A DNA stretch of 64,000 nucleotides from Dermanyssus gallinae (Eukaryota; Arthropoda; Arachnida; Mesostigmata; Dermanyssidae), in the NCBI GenBank assembly GCA_003439945.1, contig QVRM01006615.1, forward strand, positions 124,001 to 188,000, read 5' to 3'. A program made the translations under genes and the position numbers. This document shows, piece after piece, positions 48,547-59,207 of this stretch (its first letter is position 1; the number at the start of each line of letters is the position of its first letter). Under the pieces are notes generated by a model. It made no database searches. It was given only the letters and a program-made list of their open reading frames with translations, and was not told the origin of the DNA.

Positions 48547-49479
48547 CGCGTTGGTGATGGCACAGCGGGCAACAACTTTGCCACGCATTCTGGCAGTCCG
48601 CCACAAGTTACGTGTTTCTTTCGCGCGCTACTGAGTACGCTATCGGCAGTGCAGACAATGCTCGTTTAACAAGCCCGAACAAACCGAACCGCAACGTTTT
48701 AACAATGCCAGCAATCTGGTGCGACGCGTGCAAATTGCCGCACACAAATCTCTCGCGCTGGCCTGTTTCATCTGCTGATTCTTCATAAGGCCCGAATGAC
48801 ATACACACTGTTGCTCGCTGCTCTCGACGAAAGTTGCGAGGCTCGGATCCGTCCCTACCTGGTTAGGGGGTGGGCGAGCGGGCTCCGCCTATCTTTGAAA
48901 CACACGGTTGATTGTCTACCGTTTTGCGGCAAATGTGTCTGTCGGGATAGCGGGTAATTGGAACATGATGTAGATGTGTCCAAAGTTTGCCACCAAATTT
49001 GTCGGTCGGACTAGATGCCTACACTAGTTCTACTCTCTGCGCTGGTATCTTTTTCACCGGACTTCTGCAATAGTACAAACTACCGCTACCCTCACTTGTA
49101 AGCCGAAGAACCTGCGACCTAAATAAAAACCAAGACAGATGGCACAACAAGAATAAGAAGAAAAAGAACAAGTAGCACTTAATCGTAAGAGCGCACACCC
49201 GGCACAAGGCTGGGCTAACACTGGTGCCGCGTGCAGAGTTCATGCGTATATGTAAGTAAGTGTACTGCGCTGTAACCGCTGTCGACACTGCCAGGCTAGC
49301 AATACGCTGCATTATTTAGATACCCGGACGGTCTGCCGTGGCTAGTTGGAACCAGAACCAACGAAAAGTCGCCATGAGAGCGTCGAGAGCCGGTCGCTCT
49401 CAACAAAGCTACGCCATCAACAAGCATATGTTACTACCGAGCGTTTTCAAGCAGAAAACGCAAACTTGATACTCCAGGA

Positions 49480-49658
49480 GTCGAGCCCAGTGGCGTGGTG
49501 CATTCGTCTGCGCCTCGCAACCGGAGGAGACACATAGGTGCGCGTGTTCAGGCCCCACCATTGCACATTTGTATCTGTAGGGGTCCGTCCGTGAAGCAAT
49601 GCGAAAAGTAGTCCCGTGGGCGTTACATTTTGGCTGAGGGTCAGCCCGAAAACTTTGC
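49480..49658 (+). mobile_element. SINE family 1 copy
   Basis: A full-length copy of about 179 bp, GTCGAGCCCAGTGGCGTGG to CAGCCCGAAAACTTTG. Target duplications TGATACTCCAGGA (49467-49479) and TGATACTCTAGGA (49659-49671) match at 12 of 13 bases. The B box reads GTGTTCAGGCCCC and is damaged relative to the 57-kb copy. Confidence 0.85.
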
Positions 49659-49894
49659 TGATACTCTAGGAAGCCGGTGATCGTTTGCTGGCTCTGTAGA
49701 TTGGTCCATTCCTCAAGCACATTTTTGGCGGCGGGGGCCTACTTGGGCGTTTTGAGTATAAGCCCATTTATTCGATCTGAAGGAAACGGGGAACAACCCG
49801 TTGCTCTAATCGATGTTTTTTGCCGAGTTGTACTAGGCCGCAGTGCTTGTTGGACGAATTCTCGTGGACCCTATACATATAGACGTACATATAT

Positions 49895-50052
49895 TTTTTT
49901 AACGCTCTGACAACTACATTTTAGAGGCTCGTAGTGGGCTAAGTTGCCTATGGCACATGGCGACATCGTCTAAATGCATCTATCGTCATCGCATTCTCGT
50001 ACTGGAATTATATAGGCTTTCTCCAGCAGAGGTATGTAGCAGCAGGGCAATT
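49895..50052 (+). repeat. Dispersed repeat S, copy 2
   Basis: Collinear with 42788-42955 over about 160 bp. It is followed directly by the tRNA-like element at 50066, while copy 1 is not. Confidence 0.65.
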
Positions 50053-50065
50053 ACAACCACGTCCA

Positions 50066-50182
50066 ACAAATTCAACCAGCACGGCCGGGGCTCGAACTAG
50101 CGATGGTTTTGCTAACCGTGGTTGCCATGGCAACGCCCCGTTTCGAACGGTGCGTTAGTTGCCTGAGCCACCGCCACTACAA
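50066..50182 (-). mobile_element. tRNA-like SINE fragment (third type, tentative)
   Basis: On the minus strand GGCGGTGGCTCAGGCAACTA resembles an A-box region, and AGTTCGAGCCCCGGC (plus 50085-50099) resembles a B box. They are separated by more than a tRNA allows. A perfect 14-bp palindrome, GTTGCCATGGCAAC, lies between them at 50121-50134. Only one copy is seen, so family status is uncertain. Confidence 0.45.
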
Positions 50183-50933
50183 ATATACAAGTAGTCTATT
50201 ATAAGAATCGTGAAACATTCCGAGGAATGGAACTTTGGTCTGGGCTGTTAAGCCTTTTAATGTGAGAGAATTTTACGAATATCGGGAATTTCAATGCGAG
50301 GTTCGTTATGGATAGCTTTGCATTTTGAACAATATACGGGACATGGTGCTGTTTTGTACACGGCCCAAGCCTATCTAACACAAGCTGTGAGTGCAGTATA
50401 GAGGCGTCAGTGTTATCGACGTTTTTGTCACAGACAGAAACGTGGATGATATACAATTTTTGGCAGAACACGTTCTTTGGGGATGGAGTGGGGTTTGGAA
50501 GGCACATATCTTTGGGGTTTGCATGGTCAGTCATCAGTAGGAAGAAGGACAGTCGTGGGCCGAGCACAGAGACGAAACTCGATAATGGAATCGTCTTGGG
50601 AACAGTTAGTGAAATGCTTCCAGCACCAAGGTTCAAATAGAATACAATGAGCGCAAACTTTTAGAGAGGACTAACTCAAAATGTGGTACGCACACACGGC
50701 AGGTAAGCTCAACTGCAATTGTGAGTCTGTAGTGTGAGGCTCCAACCCATTCAAATCAGTCATGTCCCCATCCCCACTCTCAACTGGGAACTGCACAAGC
50801 AATACTTTAAACAATCAAGGGGAGTGAATATAGCGTTGTTATCTTAGCTGCCCTGGAGGAGGAAGCACAGGGCCTTGTCTTGTAGCAACGATTTTTTGTT
50901 CTTTGAGTGCATAGTGGTTTCAATTGGTCGACC

Positions 50934-50952
50934 TATATATATATATATATAT
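50934..50952. repeat. Short (TA)n array
   Basis: About 9 units. Confidence 0.9.
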
Positions 50953-51101
50953 GATGGAAATGTCTAGTCCCAGTCCTTTGGAGTGTCACGTTCCGCCCGG
51001 CTAAATAATAACGTTCGAGCACCGGTTTGAGCAGTAATGATGAGCCAAAGAACCTTGGTAGGCACTGCCCGCCGGTAGCAAATCACACGTCGCATCACAC
51101 G

Positions 51102-51139
51102 TCGCCAGGGATGGCACATTTCAGTGCCATCCCTGGCGA
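51102..51139. repeat. Perfect 16-bp hairpin
   Basis: Arms TCGCCAGGGATGGCAC (51102-51117) and GTGCCATCCCTGGCGA (51124-51139) with the 6-nt loop ATTTCA. The 12-bp direct repeat ATCACACGTCGC precedes it (51082 and 51094). Too short for a typical microRNA precursor. Confidence 0.9.
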
Positions 51140-53202
51140 GAGAGAGAGAAACTGTGTCGTAATTAGCGTGTTAATCATGTTCACGTGGTTGCCAAGGAAC
51201 CATCTGTGTTCTAAGTCGCACCAAACTCACTTCTCTTCCTGGCGCTAGCAGGTGGAAACATTCTTATACTGGAATCATCTACGTGAAGTCCTGCGACTCG
51301 CGGCATGTCGCTGAAAATCTATGTAGGCAGACGTTGTCATGACGGTATACCTACGATGGCGCACAGGTCGGCAAGCTTTTTGAGAGTGGCTTGCTTCAAA
51401 CGAACTGCTGACAGTTATTTTCATTGCTGAGCATTTTTTGTGTGTGTGTGTGTTTTTTTTCTTTCCAAGATGAAGAACACGCAGGTGTTGGGGCGGTTTG
51501 TGGGCATGTCGTCCTTGACGAGGAGCATCCATGCGGCATCCATACGTAACCACGTTTTTTTCTCGTAGCCAAAGCTAGCTTGGTGCGAATGAAGTCATAC
51601 ATGAAGGGATGCGCTCACTATGCATATGTACGACGTACGTCTTTCGCTGTCCAATGCTGAATGCAATCAACGAAATAATAATGACATGTTATGTCGTCGT
51701 CTCCACCGAGCAAGGTCGAGCTGTACGTGATCGGCCTGTCACACCAAAATCTTCACCACAGCGGTCAAACTGCGCACGTCTCAAAGAAGCAATAATCTTG
51801 CGTATACTAACATGCCCTACACAACCCGAAGCTTTACCGTTGCTTACGAGTTCAGCCTATATTTTGAGGCAGCGAGAGAGTTATTGAATCGGTTTCACGT
51901 CAATGGCAGAACATTGGATCCAGCAAACGCGATCCAATAGTAGAGCTAGCTTTATGAACCACGACGTCGGTGCCCTTCCCTGTTGTTGTTTTTCTTTCTC
52001 TTGCTGTTTAGTTCAATGTTCCTTTAAACAATAAGCACCCATTACTGAAAAAAAAACATACCGCTAACTTTCCAGCTTGATGGATTCTCTACGGTGGGTT
52101 TGATGTCGCCGCTGCTGGACCGAAAACTGACTGGAACTACTTGGAAAAAAATCAACCTTTTCCTTCGAGCGGCTATCCAGTTAGATGTTGAACCCAGTTA
52201 CAGCAAACCGTGCAATGAAGGTTGTCAAAGAAATGATAATGAAGATCGACAAAGCTTCATGAATGCATGCTCTCAAACACTTGCCTGATAAGTAACTCGA
52301 AGAGAGCGCATTCATAGATTTTATTGTTGATCCATTATGTATTACATCTGAATGAAGTTAAATTCAAGGACCGAACGTCGATTCAATGAGCCTCGCAAGT
52401 ATTTGTTCAGGATCTATGACAGAGCTAATACACGCCCAACCACATATAATTACGTAACCAATTAACAGACAGTCACTCGTTTAATTAAACTGCTAGCCGG
52501 ATTGGTTGAACTGTGTGCTAACATATGATTTACGTAATTAAGAGCTGGTCACACGTAATTTTCATATATTACTTGGGTTCAGTCACGAAGAGTTGATAGT
52601 TGTACTACCAACTGGTGAGGCCATTGATTAAGTGAAACATGCCTGCCCTACCCTCCTCTAACAGTTGCAACGACAAGCGGTTCGTTGCGATGTTCTTGTG
52701 TTGTCCCAATACTGCTTCAAAGTTGCACGAATTACTACTACGATATTGTGGGCAGTATATCATCGTGGTTTTACATACGAGACCGTGCTGGCCTTATGAC
52801 AGGGCTAACTTCATTGTATTAATCCGAGGCCAAACCTGTCCAGAAATACTACGCTGTTGTTGAGTGCAAAAGGCTCAAAGTGCACCAGGAACAACGGTGG
52901 TCTGCTATTCATTTTGAATATTATGGAAAATTGTTGTTGCCTATTGGACATATAGATATAATAGATCATATGTGTTAATGCTCGTTCAGTGTTGCCTCGA
53001 ACTGTCTTTTTAACAAAATTAGTTTATCTTTAAATATTTTGCCTTGTTCTGTATTGTGGCAATCGATTTTAGATTCGTTTTAGAAAAATACACACAAGCA
53101 TGGTTTCTAAACGTAAACCAAGTACGTAATTTACACCACGTCGATCCAACAGATGAATCGAATGGAGTCATGGTCATCGCAAATGCTATCAATAAAAGGC
53201 AC

Positions 53203-53228
53203 TTATATATATATATATATATATATAT
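53203..53228. repeat. (TA)n array after AATAAAAGG
   Basis: About 13 units, preceded by CTATCAATAAAAGGCACT. This resembles a CR1-like 3' end joined to TA, but no coding match was found upstream. Confidence 0.85.
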
Positions 53229-53647
53229 TTGTTTAAAAAACGTTTCTCCGACAATATACAACCGATGTGCCACAGGTGAGCTGTAGGTTCAGCTCTCTGG
53301 CAAAGCTATGCGGAGCTCGATAGTCCTGGTATGTGGACACTGTCGGCAACCAGGACACCCATGAACTTTCTACATGCTCGACGTGGCAAAATACTTTCGT
53401 TACATGATGTCCCCGAGACGATGACTGTCGTTGCTGCTAGACATGTAGGCCAGCCCAACATGTGTCGTTATGCTTTACTGTGCTTAGTTGTCAGTCCACC
53501 CTAGCGAACCGCTGCGTAGTGAGTGACTCTCCCTGGATACCCTGTCTGATGACAGATCGGTGCAGAGGCGGTGTTGTTATTGGCAGACCACACAACCTGA
53601 GACACCCACACAGCCCTGGTCTCGATCCGCTTGAGCCATATTTACAG

Positions 53648-53719
53648 ACGTCTTTGGTTTGCGTCTCTGCCATAATGCAGACCACCGCCGCCGCTGTGTC
53701 TATATGAAACCAAAGACGT
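53648..53719. repeat. 13-bp inverted repeat with 46-nt loop
   Basis: ACGTCTTTGGTTT (53648-53660) and AAACCAAAGACGT (53707-53719), perfect. Confidence 0.85.
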
Positions 53720-54149
53720 GTTTGTTAACACTTGAGGAAGTACCGCAAGCAGCCGGCAACCCTGTCGCGTCTGGCTAGACAGTGTATGTGGCAACAACAA
53801 CACTCTATTGATCTCCTGGGGGAGGATTCCCACTATAGTGGCGATTTTGAGCTCGCCGCTGTAGAACGAATGTACCGGCAACTCTGCTGCTGATGCTTTA
53901 GCTAACCTTATCAGCCATTGTTGTCGCGGAGGCGTCAGGAAAGTGGAGCCAGCTCCCCAAGGAGCGTAAATGATGGATGCCGCGGGCGACCCGTCATATC
54001 ACCATTAACCGGGCGCATTTGGTGAAACACAGCTAGTCAACCGGCCGCCTTGTGCGAACAGCTATGCAGGTAACTCAACTGCAGCAAATGCTATGAGTTT
54101 GTATTGCGTGTGTGTTTGCCATTCAGTCTTTATTAAAAGCATATCTGAA

Positions 54150-54362
54150 ACAATGAAAATCTAATCTTGGAGCCTTGCAACCTTAAAACTGCAAACTATG
54201 CTTGAAACCTTGCAACCTTGAAACTGCAAACTATGCTTGGAACCTTGCAAACCCGAAACAATGACAAGCATATCTTGGAAACTTGCAACCTTGAAACTGC
54301 AAACTATGCTTGGAACCTTGCAAACCCGAAACAATTAAAAGCATATCTTGGAACTTTGCCAC
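54150..54362 (+). repeat. Compound minisatellite with two alternating unit types
   Basis: Units of about 35-38 bp begin with CTTGGAACCTTGCAA. Type 1 continues CCTTGAAACTGCAAACTATG; type 2 continues ACCCGAAACAATTAAAAGCATAT. Types alternate, giving a higher-order period of about 73 bp. Confidence 0.85.
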
Positions 54363-54851
54363 CTAGTAAACTGTGTGCGCGTCTAAATTGTAATTGTAGT
54401 TCTTCTTTCGGCAAAAACGAGCGCTGGTTGGTCTGGTTATAATATACGTGACTTTGGAGCCGCTTTACGTGGCGGTTCTTAGAGAGGATGTGAAGTAAAT
54501 AACGATCGCAGCAATGCTGTCCCGGTGCCTTTAGCATGGAAAAGCCAGCCCTTATTTTTCAAATCCTCTGTATGAGTAAAACTGACAAATGCTTGTCATA
54601 AAAGTATTTCGTCTACACACATCGCATTCGACGGATTTAAAGAGGTTGGCCAGTTGAATGGCCTCTGTGCAAATCACCAATTAGGCGGGTTACCTAGCTG
54701 CATGATGTAAGAGAGCTCTTAGCATGCATTCCGAGGCGGCGCAAGCCTTAGCCAAGACTAAACTGTCTAAAATGGCAGTCCTTTGATAGCTAAGATAGCT
54801 AAGATGACACTTAACTTAAATCATTAACGATATCTAAATAAGGTTTGTGCA

Positions 54852-54852
<1 letters not shown>

Positions 54853-54911
<59 letters not shown>
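54853..54911. repeat. (TA)n array
   Basis: About 29 units. Confidence 0.95.
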
Positions 54912-54913
<2 letters not shown>

Positions 54914-55085
54914 GAGTGAGTAACTGACTGCGAGTCTCATATATAGGCGACGAATTCCTTAATAATCTGCTAGATCAATCGAATGGATTGCACGCATGCT
55001 TCGAGCACGAGTACAACGTCAACCCGTCACAGAGATCACCACAGCACTATCACAGTCAACAGCAGTAACAAAAACATAAGAGGAA

Positions 55086-55210
55086 CAACAACCACCAATA
55101 CGTCAGCAACAACAACGACAACAACAACAACGACAACAACAACAACAACGACAACAACAACCACCACAACAGCAACAACGCACTACAACAACAACAACAA
55201 CAACCACCAC
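55086..55210 (+). repeat. (CAA)n array with CGA and CCA interruptions
   Basis: About 120 bp of CAA-type triplets, then CCACCGCCGCCACCA. Confidence 0.9.
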
Positions 55211-55847
55211 CGCCGCCACCACAATCACCACTAATGACCGCCGAGGCGGTCTAAGGGTCTCTCAAACTGGCACAAATTGGCTGAGGCCGATGATCTTGCC
55301 TGTTTGATATTCGTCGACGAACTGTGGCAACCAGAGATGATTACCGGTCGTAAGCCCCACCCAACCCCGTCCGCGCTGCTCGGCAGTCTGAGTTGTAGCA
55401 GCCCGAATCAGGCACAAAATAGGAGGCGCTTCGAGGCATGAGGTAGACGCACGACGTACGACTCGACAACGATTGATTGAAAAGTGGCCGAACAACCGGG
55501 TACAGCAGGTCCGATTCGCGAATGTCGAAGATTGGTAGTGGTGCCCCGGCGCGACGGAGTGGAAGAAGTGGAAGCTGTTGCTTCTGCTTGTGCTGCTAAT
55601 ATAGCACAAGCAGAATAGGACAGCAGCATAGCAGCGGAATAGGACAGCAGGGCGTTGAAGGACGACGATGGCCACAGATCGGGGAGTTGTCGTTCTCTAT
55701 GCATCCGTGGATTTCAATCCCGCATCGTCGTATGAAAGAGGCTTGCTGCGCCTACCCGTTGTCTAGAGCCGGGTTGCCGTGGACGGTTTTCAACTTCTCA
55801 CTAACAATCGACGCCAGTCACAGACGCCTCAAAAACGTCGGCACTTA

Positions 55848-55945
55848 CAACACCACCACCACCAACAACAACAACAGCAGCGACAACAACAACAGCAGCG
55901 ACAACAACAACAGCAGCAGCAACAACAACAACAAAAACAACAACA
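55848..55945 (+). repeat. (CAA)n / (CAG) array
   Basis: Includes the 15-bp motif AACAACAGCAGCGAC tandemly repeated at 55868-55912. Confidence 0.9.
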
Positions 55946-56345
55946 CCAGGCGTAAACTGCGTATGCTTGCCGCTACGGTAGCGACGAAAACGGCAACTGC
56001 AAGGAGGCGCGACATCATTCTCCTCCTCGTAGTTCCTCCGACCTTCTTGAGACAGGGGCGGCCGTGGGCACCGACAACAAGACGCACAACGCAAGCAAGC
56101 ATATCAAGCATTCAGAACACATCCATCAGCAGAGTCGTCGACCAGAGGCGTTACAAAGCCCGAGCAGCGGTATCGCTACGAAACACATCTAGCGTCCAAA
56201 CGAAGACACTGGCGAAAGCAAAAAAACAACTCACTAGGCCTTTTTACCTTGTTATGCCCGTGTTAGAACGATTCACTTCTCGCTCGACTATCGCCAGACT
56301 AGGACTCACGTTGTATGATGCTAGTCAGTTAGGTAGTTTTCTTAT

Positions 56346-56388
<43 letters not shown>
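56346..56388. repeat. (TA)n array
   Basis: About 21 units. Confidence 0.95.
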
Positions 56389-56391
<3 letters not shown>

Positions 56392-56446
56392 CATCATTTA
56401 TTTAAGTGTAGCAAAATATACAACTGTGATGTAAGAACATGTGCAA

Positions 56447-56447
<1 letters not shown>

Positions 56448-56481
<34 letters not shown>
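56448..56481. repeat. (TA)n array
   Basis: About 17 units, 60 bp from the previous array. Confidence 0.95.
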
Positions 56482-56485
<4 letters not shown>

Positions 56486-57088
56486 CATAAGCATACAATT
56501 ATGCTTAAGAATAAAAATGGAGTTAGGTAGTTATTCAGTCGGCCGGTCGTTCTGCAAGCCACATGAGCATATTTATTTGTTTGAATTTGGCGCTCCAAAT
56601 AGCCATAGACTGGATTTGGCCAAATAACGTTGCTTCCGCTCGTGGATGCAATGTCCAACGCCCGTCTAAGTTTGTGTGCCCTCCATATACGTGTGTATGT
56701 GTGTGTGTGTGCTGCTTGCCTGTTCGGGCGGGTCCTCCTCCCGTATAAAATACAAAAACTTGCTGCTTAAATATGTATACACCGTGTCGTCGTAAGGCGC
56801 CGCCAGTGGACATCTAACTCACTAAGCTCAGTGTCGGCAATATTCTGCACTCTGTCCTTTCTCGGTCCCGATCTCTAACAGCAGGGTAATAAATGCCCTG
56901 CTACGTTAGCTTAGGCGGGCACGACTGCTGGATCACGTATTCGACGCCAGCAGAAAGAGCCCAAAAGTAGCGGCGAATAGTCAGATAGAAACGCACGCGT
57001 ACTCTGTTTGGCTCCTCGTACAGAGCGCGCCACGTGGATGCATTTCAAACTAAACAGTTGTGGCAGACCATAGGCAAAGTTTAGAGCA

Positions 57089-57489
57089 GTCGAGCCCGGT
57101 GGCGTGGTGGATTAAGTCTCCGCCTCGCAGCCGGAGGAGACACATAGGTGCGTGGGTTCGAGCCCCACCGTTGCACATTTGTATTTATGAGGGTCCGAGG
57201 AGTACACCGAGTGCGTCTGTCGACTCTGCCTTCAGGTGTGTACGAAGTTTCATGCGTCTGCCTGCCTGGCCCTTCCGAAGAGATCATGCACTGCCTCTCT
57301 CGAATAACATGCCGCGAGCAGCTGACTGTATAATTGTGTAATCTGCATAAGTGTTTATGTTATATGCATACTCAATATGAGTGAAATAAATATGATGATG
57401 ATTTATGGGGGTCCGTCTATGAAGCAATGTGAAAAACAGTTCCGTGGACGTTAATTGTTGGCTGAGGGTCAGCCCGAAAACTTTTTTTT
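57089..57489 (+). mobile_element. tRNA-derived SINE (family 1), split by a nested insertion
   Basis: The tRNA-like head carries an A-box-like GGTGGCGTGGTGG at 57098 and a B-box with a perfect T-arm, GTGGG-TTCGAGC-CCCAC (57152-57168). The body GGGTCCGTCTATGAAGCAAT leads to GGCTGAGGGTCAGCCCGAAA and a T-run. Target duplications TTTAGAGCAGT (57080-57090) and TTTAGATCAGT (57487-57497) differ at one base. It would be transcribed by Pol III from the internal promoter and moved by a LINE partner. A 203-bp foreign insert occupies 57198-57400. The acceptor stem does not pair, so it is not a functional tRNA. Confidence 0.85.
57198..57400 (+). mobile_element. Retroelement 3' end nested in the SINE
   Basis: This 203-bp insert sits between two copies of a 15-bp SINE sequence, ATTTATGAGGGTCCG (57183-57197) and ATTTATGGGGGTCCG (57401-57415). 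It ends in GAGTGAAATAAATATGATGATG-like sequence, that is, a polyadenylation-type AATAAA followed by a short repeated ATG tail, as in LINEs that end in simple repeats. Its 5' end has no recognisable coding sequence; it may be the last part of a 5'-truncated LINE. Confidence 0.7.
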
Positions 57490-57497
57490 AGATCAGT

Positions 57498-59069
57498 CCA
57501 CTAACAATCATAGTCGTTGACCACATTCCTCATTCAGTGCATAACGAAGACATTACAAGTGACGCAGCCAATGCTACTGATGTATGGCCCAAGTAAGATG
57601 CATTTCCTAGTATATCAGCCGCGCAGCATAGTCATGAGACGTAGGACAACGGTACAGTTTGACAGCCCAATGCCGCTGCTACCTTCTGCATACCCCGGTT
57701 GGTCGACCTTCTCCGACGCTTGGGTCTGCCGATCTGGGCACAGCAAAAACGGTGACACACCTCAACAGAATTCCATCCAGCTGTCGGCAAAGCAATGTCA
57801 CACATGAACATAGCGCGGGTGTCAGCATAGTTGGAGCACTACTTGTAGTAGTGGTAGTCAAGTCGTTTGTATGTCGTCGTAGACTAGACCTTGCGTTGGC
57901 TCTCTTCAATTTTGTGTCGTTCTGTTACTACTCCCTTTGCCCGGCTACTTCTCTATGTGCTCGCCACATCCGCATGCAGTGACAGGGGTGATCAATCACT
58001 CTAAGAACCAACTCGACCGTGCCTCGCCTTGACGTTGACGACAAAGCCTATGCCGTTCGAGCCAAAGGCCTCATTTTTCACCTGTTCGACCCGCTCGAAT
58101 CCTCATTCTGCCTTCGGCACTGTGCGTGTCTACAACCTCCACTGGCGAGACACTGGCACATAGATAGATGGTGGCGCGTTTTGCCCGTCTGGTCAAGGCT
58201 TTAGAGCAGTATGCGGCAGGGCAGCTAGTGGAGTAGACATCCGTGGGTCTATCACTAGTGTTCTGAGCGTTTTGAATTTGGGCTACGACTCGCGTATTTG
58301 ATTTTGACGTCGCCGTCATTGTCGCAATGTCTCTACTTTCATTCCGCATCTAAATATGGAGCGGGTTTTTGCCATGGTTCCACCGTAACTGCCGTTGTTC
58401 TGTTTTGTTTGTTAAATTAAAGAAGTATTGCACACACATTGACTAGTGCGTAGTAGTTAGGCCACTTGCAAGGTACATTTTCTGTAGTTGAGAAAATGCC
58501 TTTATACACGTCCAATCGATCATCCTGATAGGTAGTGCGGGACCTGACATTGGCTCGTTAGTGCTACGTGTGATGCCCCCAAAAAATTTGTTTTTTGTCT
58601 GCTACCGTGATGTCCAAATATAAGTGTTTGCTCCCGTGTAGAACAGGAGAACAACTGGTTACTTGTAACCAAGACTGTTCGATTGTGTTTCAAGAGGGGT
58701 GCCCGTGCCCCTCGAGGATACACGGTTTGTGTCGTGCGGATCATGTGAATCACAGGAACCCAACGTAGTCCTGATGAAGGAACGTTTGTGTGTGCTGCAG
58801 TGAAACTTAGTGAAGCTGTGAGCATCACATACGGAGCTCCAGCGAAGGGTCGCCGGTAATGAAGCGCCTCCGCTGAAACAATTTGCACAACCCGAGACCA
58901 TCGAAGGGTGTCTAAGCTCCACGCGAAATGAAAACGTTAGCGTGAAGGAAACGGACGGAACATAGAGAACGCGAAAAAAGAGGCACGGTTGACGGAAAGC
59001 GGACATCGACTTGTATAAACAAAGCCGATCTGTCCGACAGAGCCACCGGAGAGAACGGCAAGGGCAGCT
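57498..59069. other. No gene recognised
   Basis: Nothing assignable. It may include the 5' end of the LINE at 59 kb. Confidence 0.45.
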
Positions 59070-59137
59070 TTTTCGGTGCCAAGCGCAGCGCTACAGCAGC
59101 TGGTCGTAGCAGCAGCGGTAGCCGTAGCAACAACAGC

Positions 59138-59207
<70 letters not shown>

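Larger units (their letters stand above)
50640..54149. other. No gene recognised
   Basis: Two inverted repeats and two short (TA)n arrays; the rest is anonymous. Confidence 0.5.
54912..57079. other. Low-complexity region
   Basis: Two CAA arrays and two (TA)n arrays. The 267-codon frame at 55687-56490 runs through all of them (N, S and T runs, then YIYI) and is not considered a gene. Confidence 0.5.

Noticed and set aside
55687..56490. 267-codon frame
   Set aside because: It spans a CAA/CAG array and two (TA)n arrays; the unique parts show no domain.
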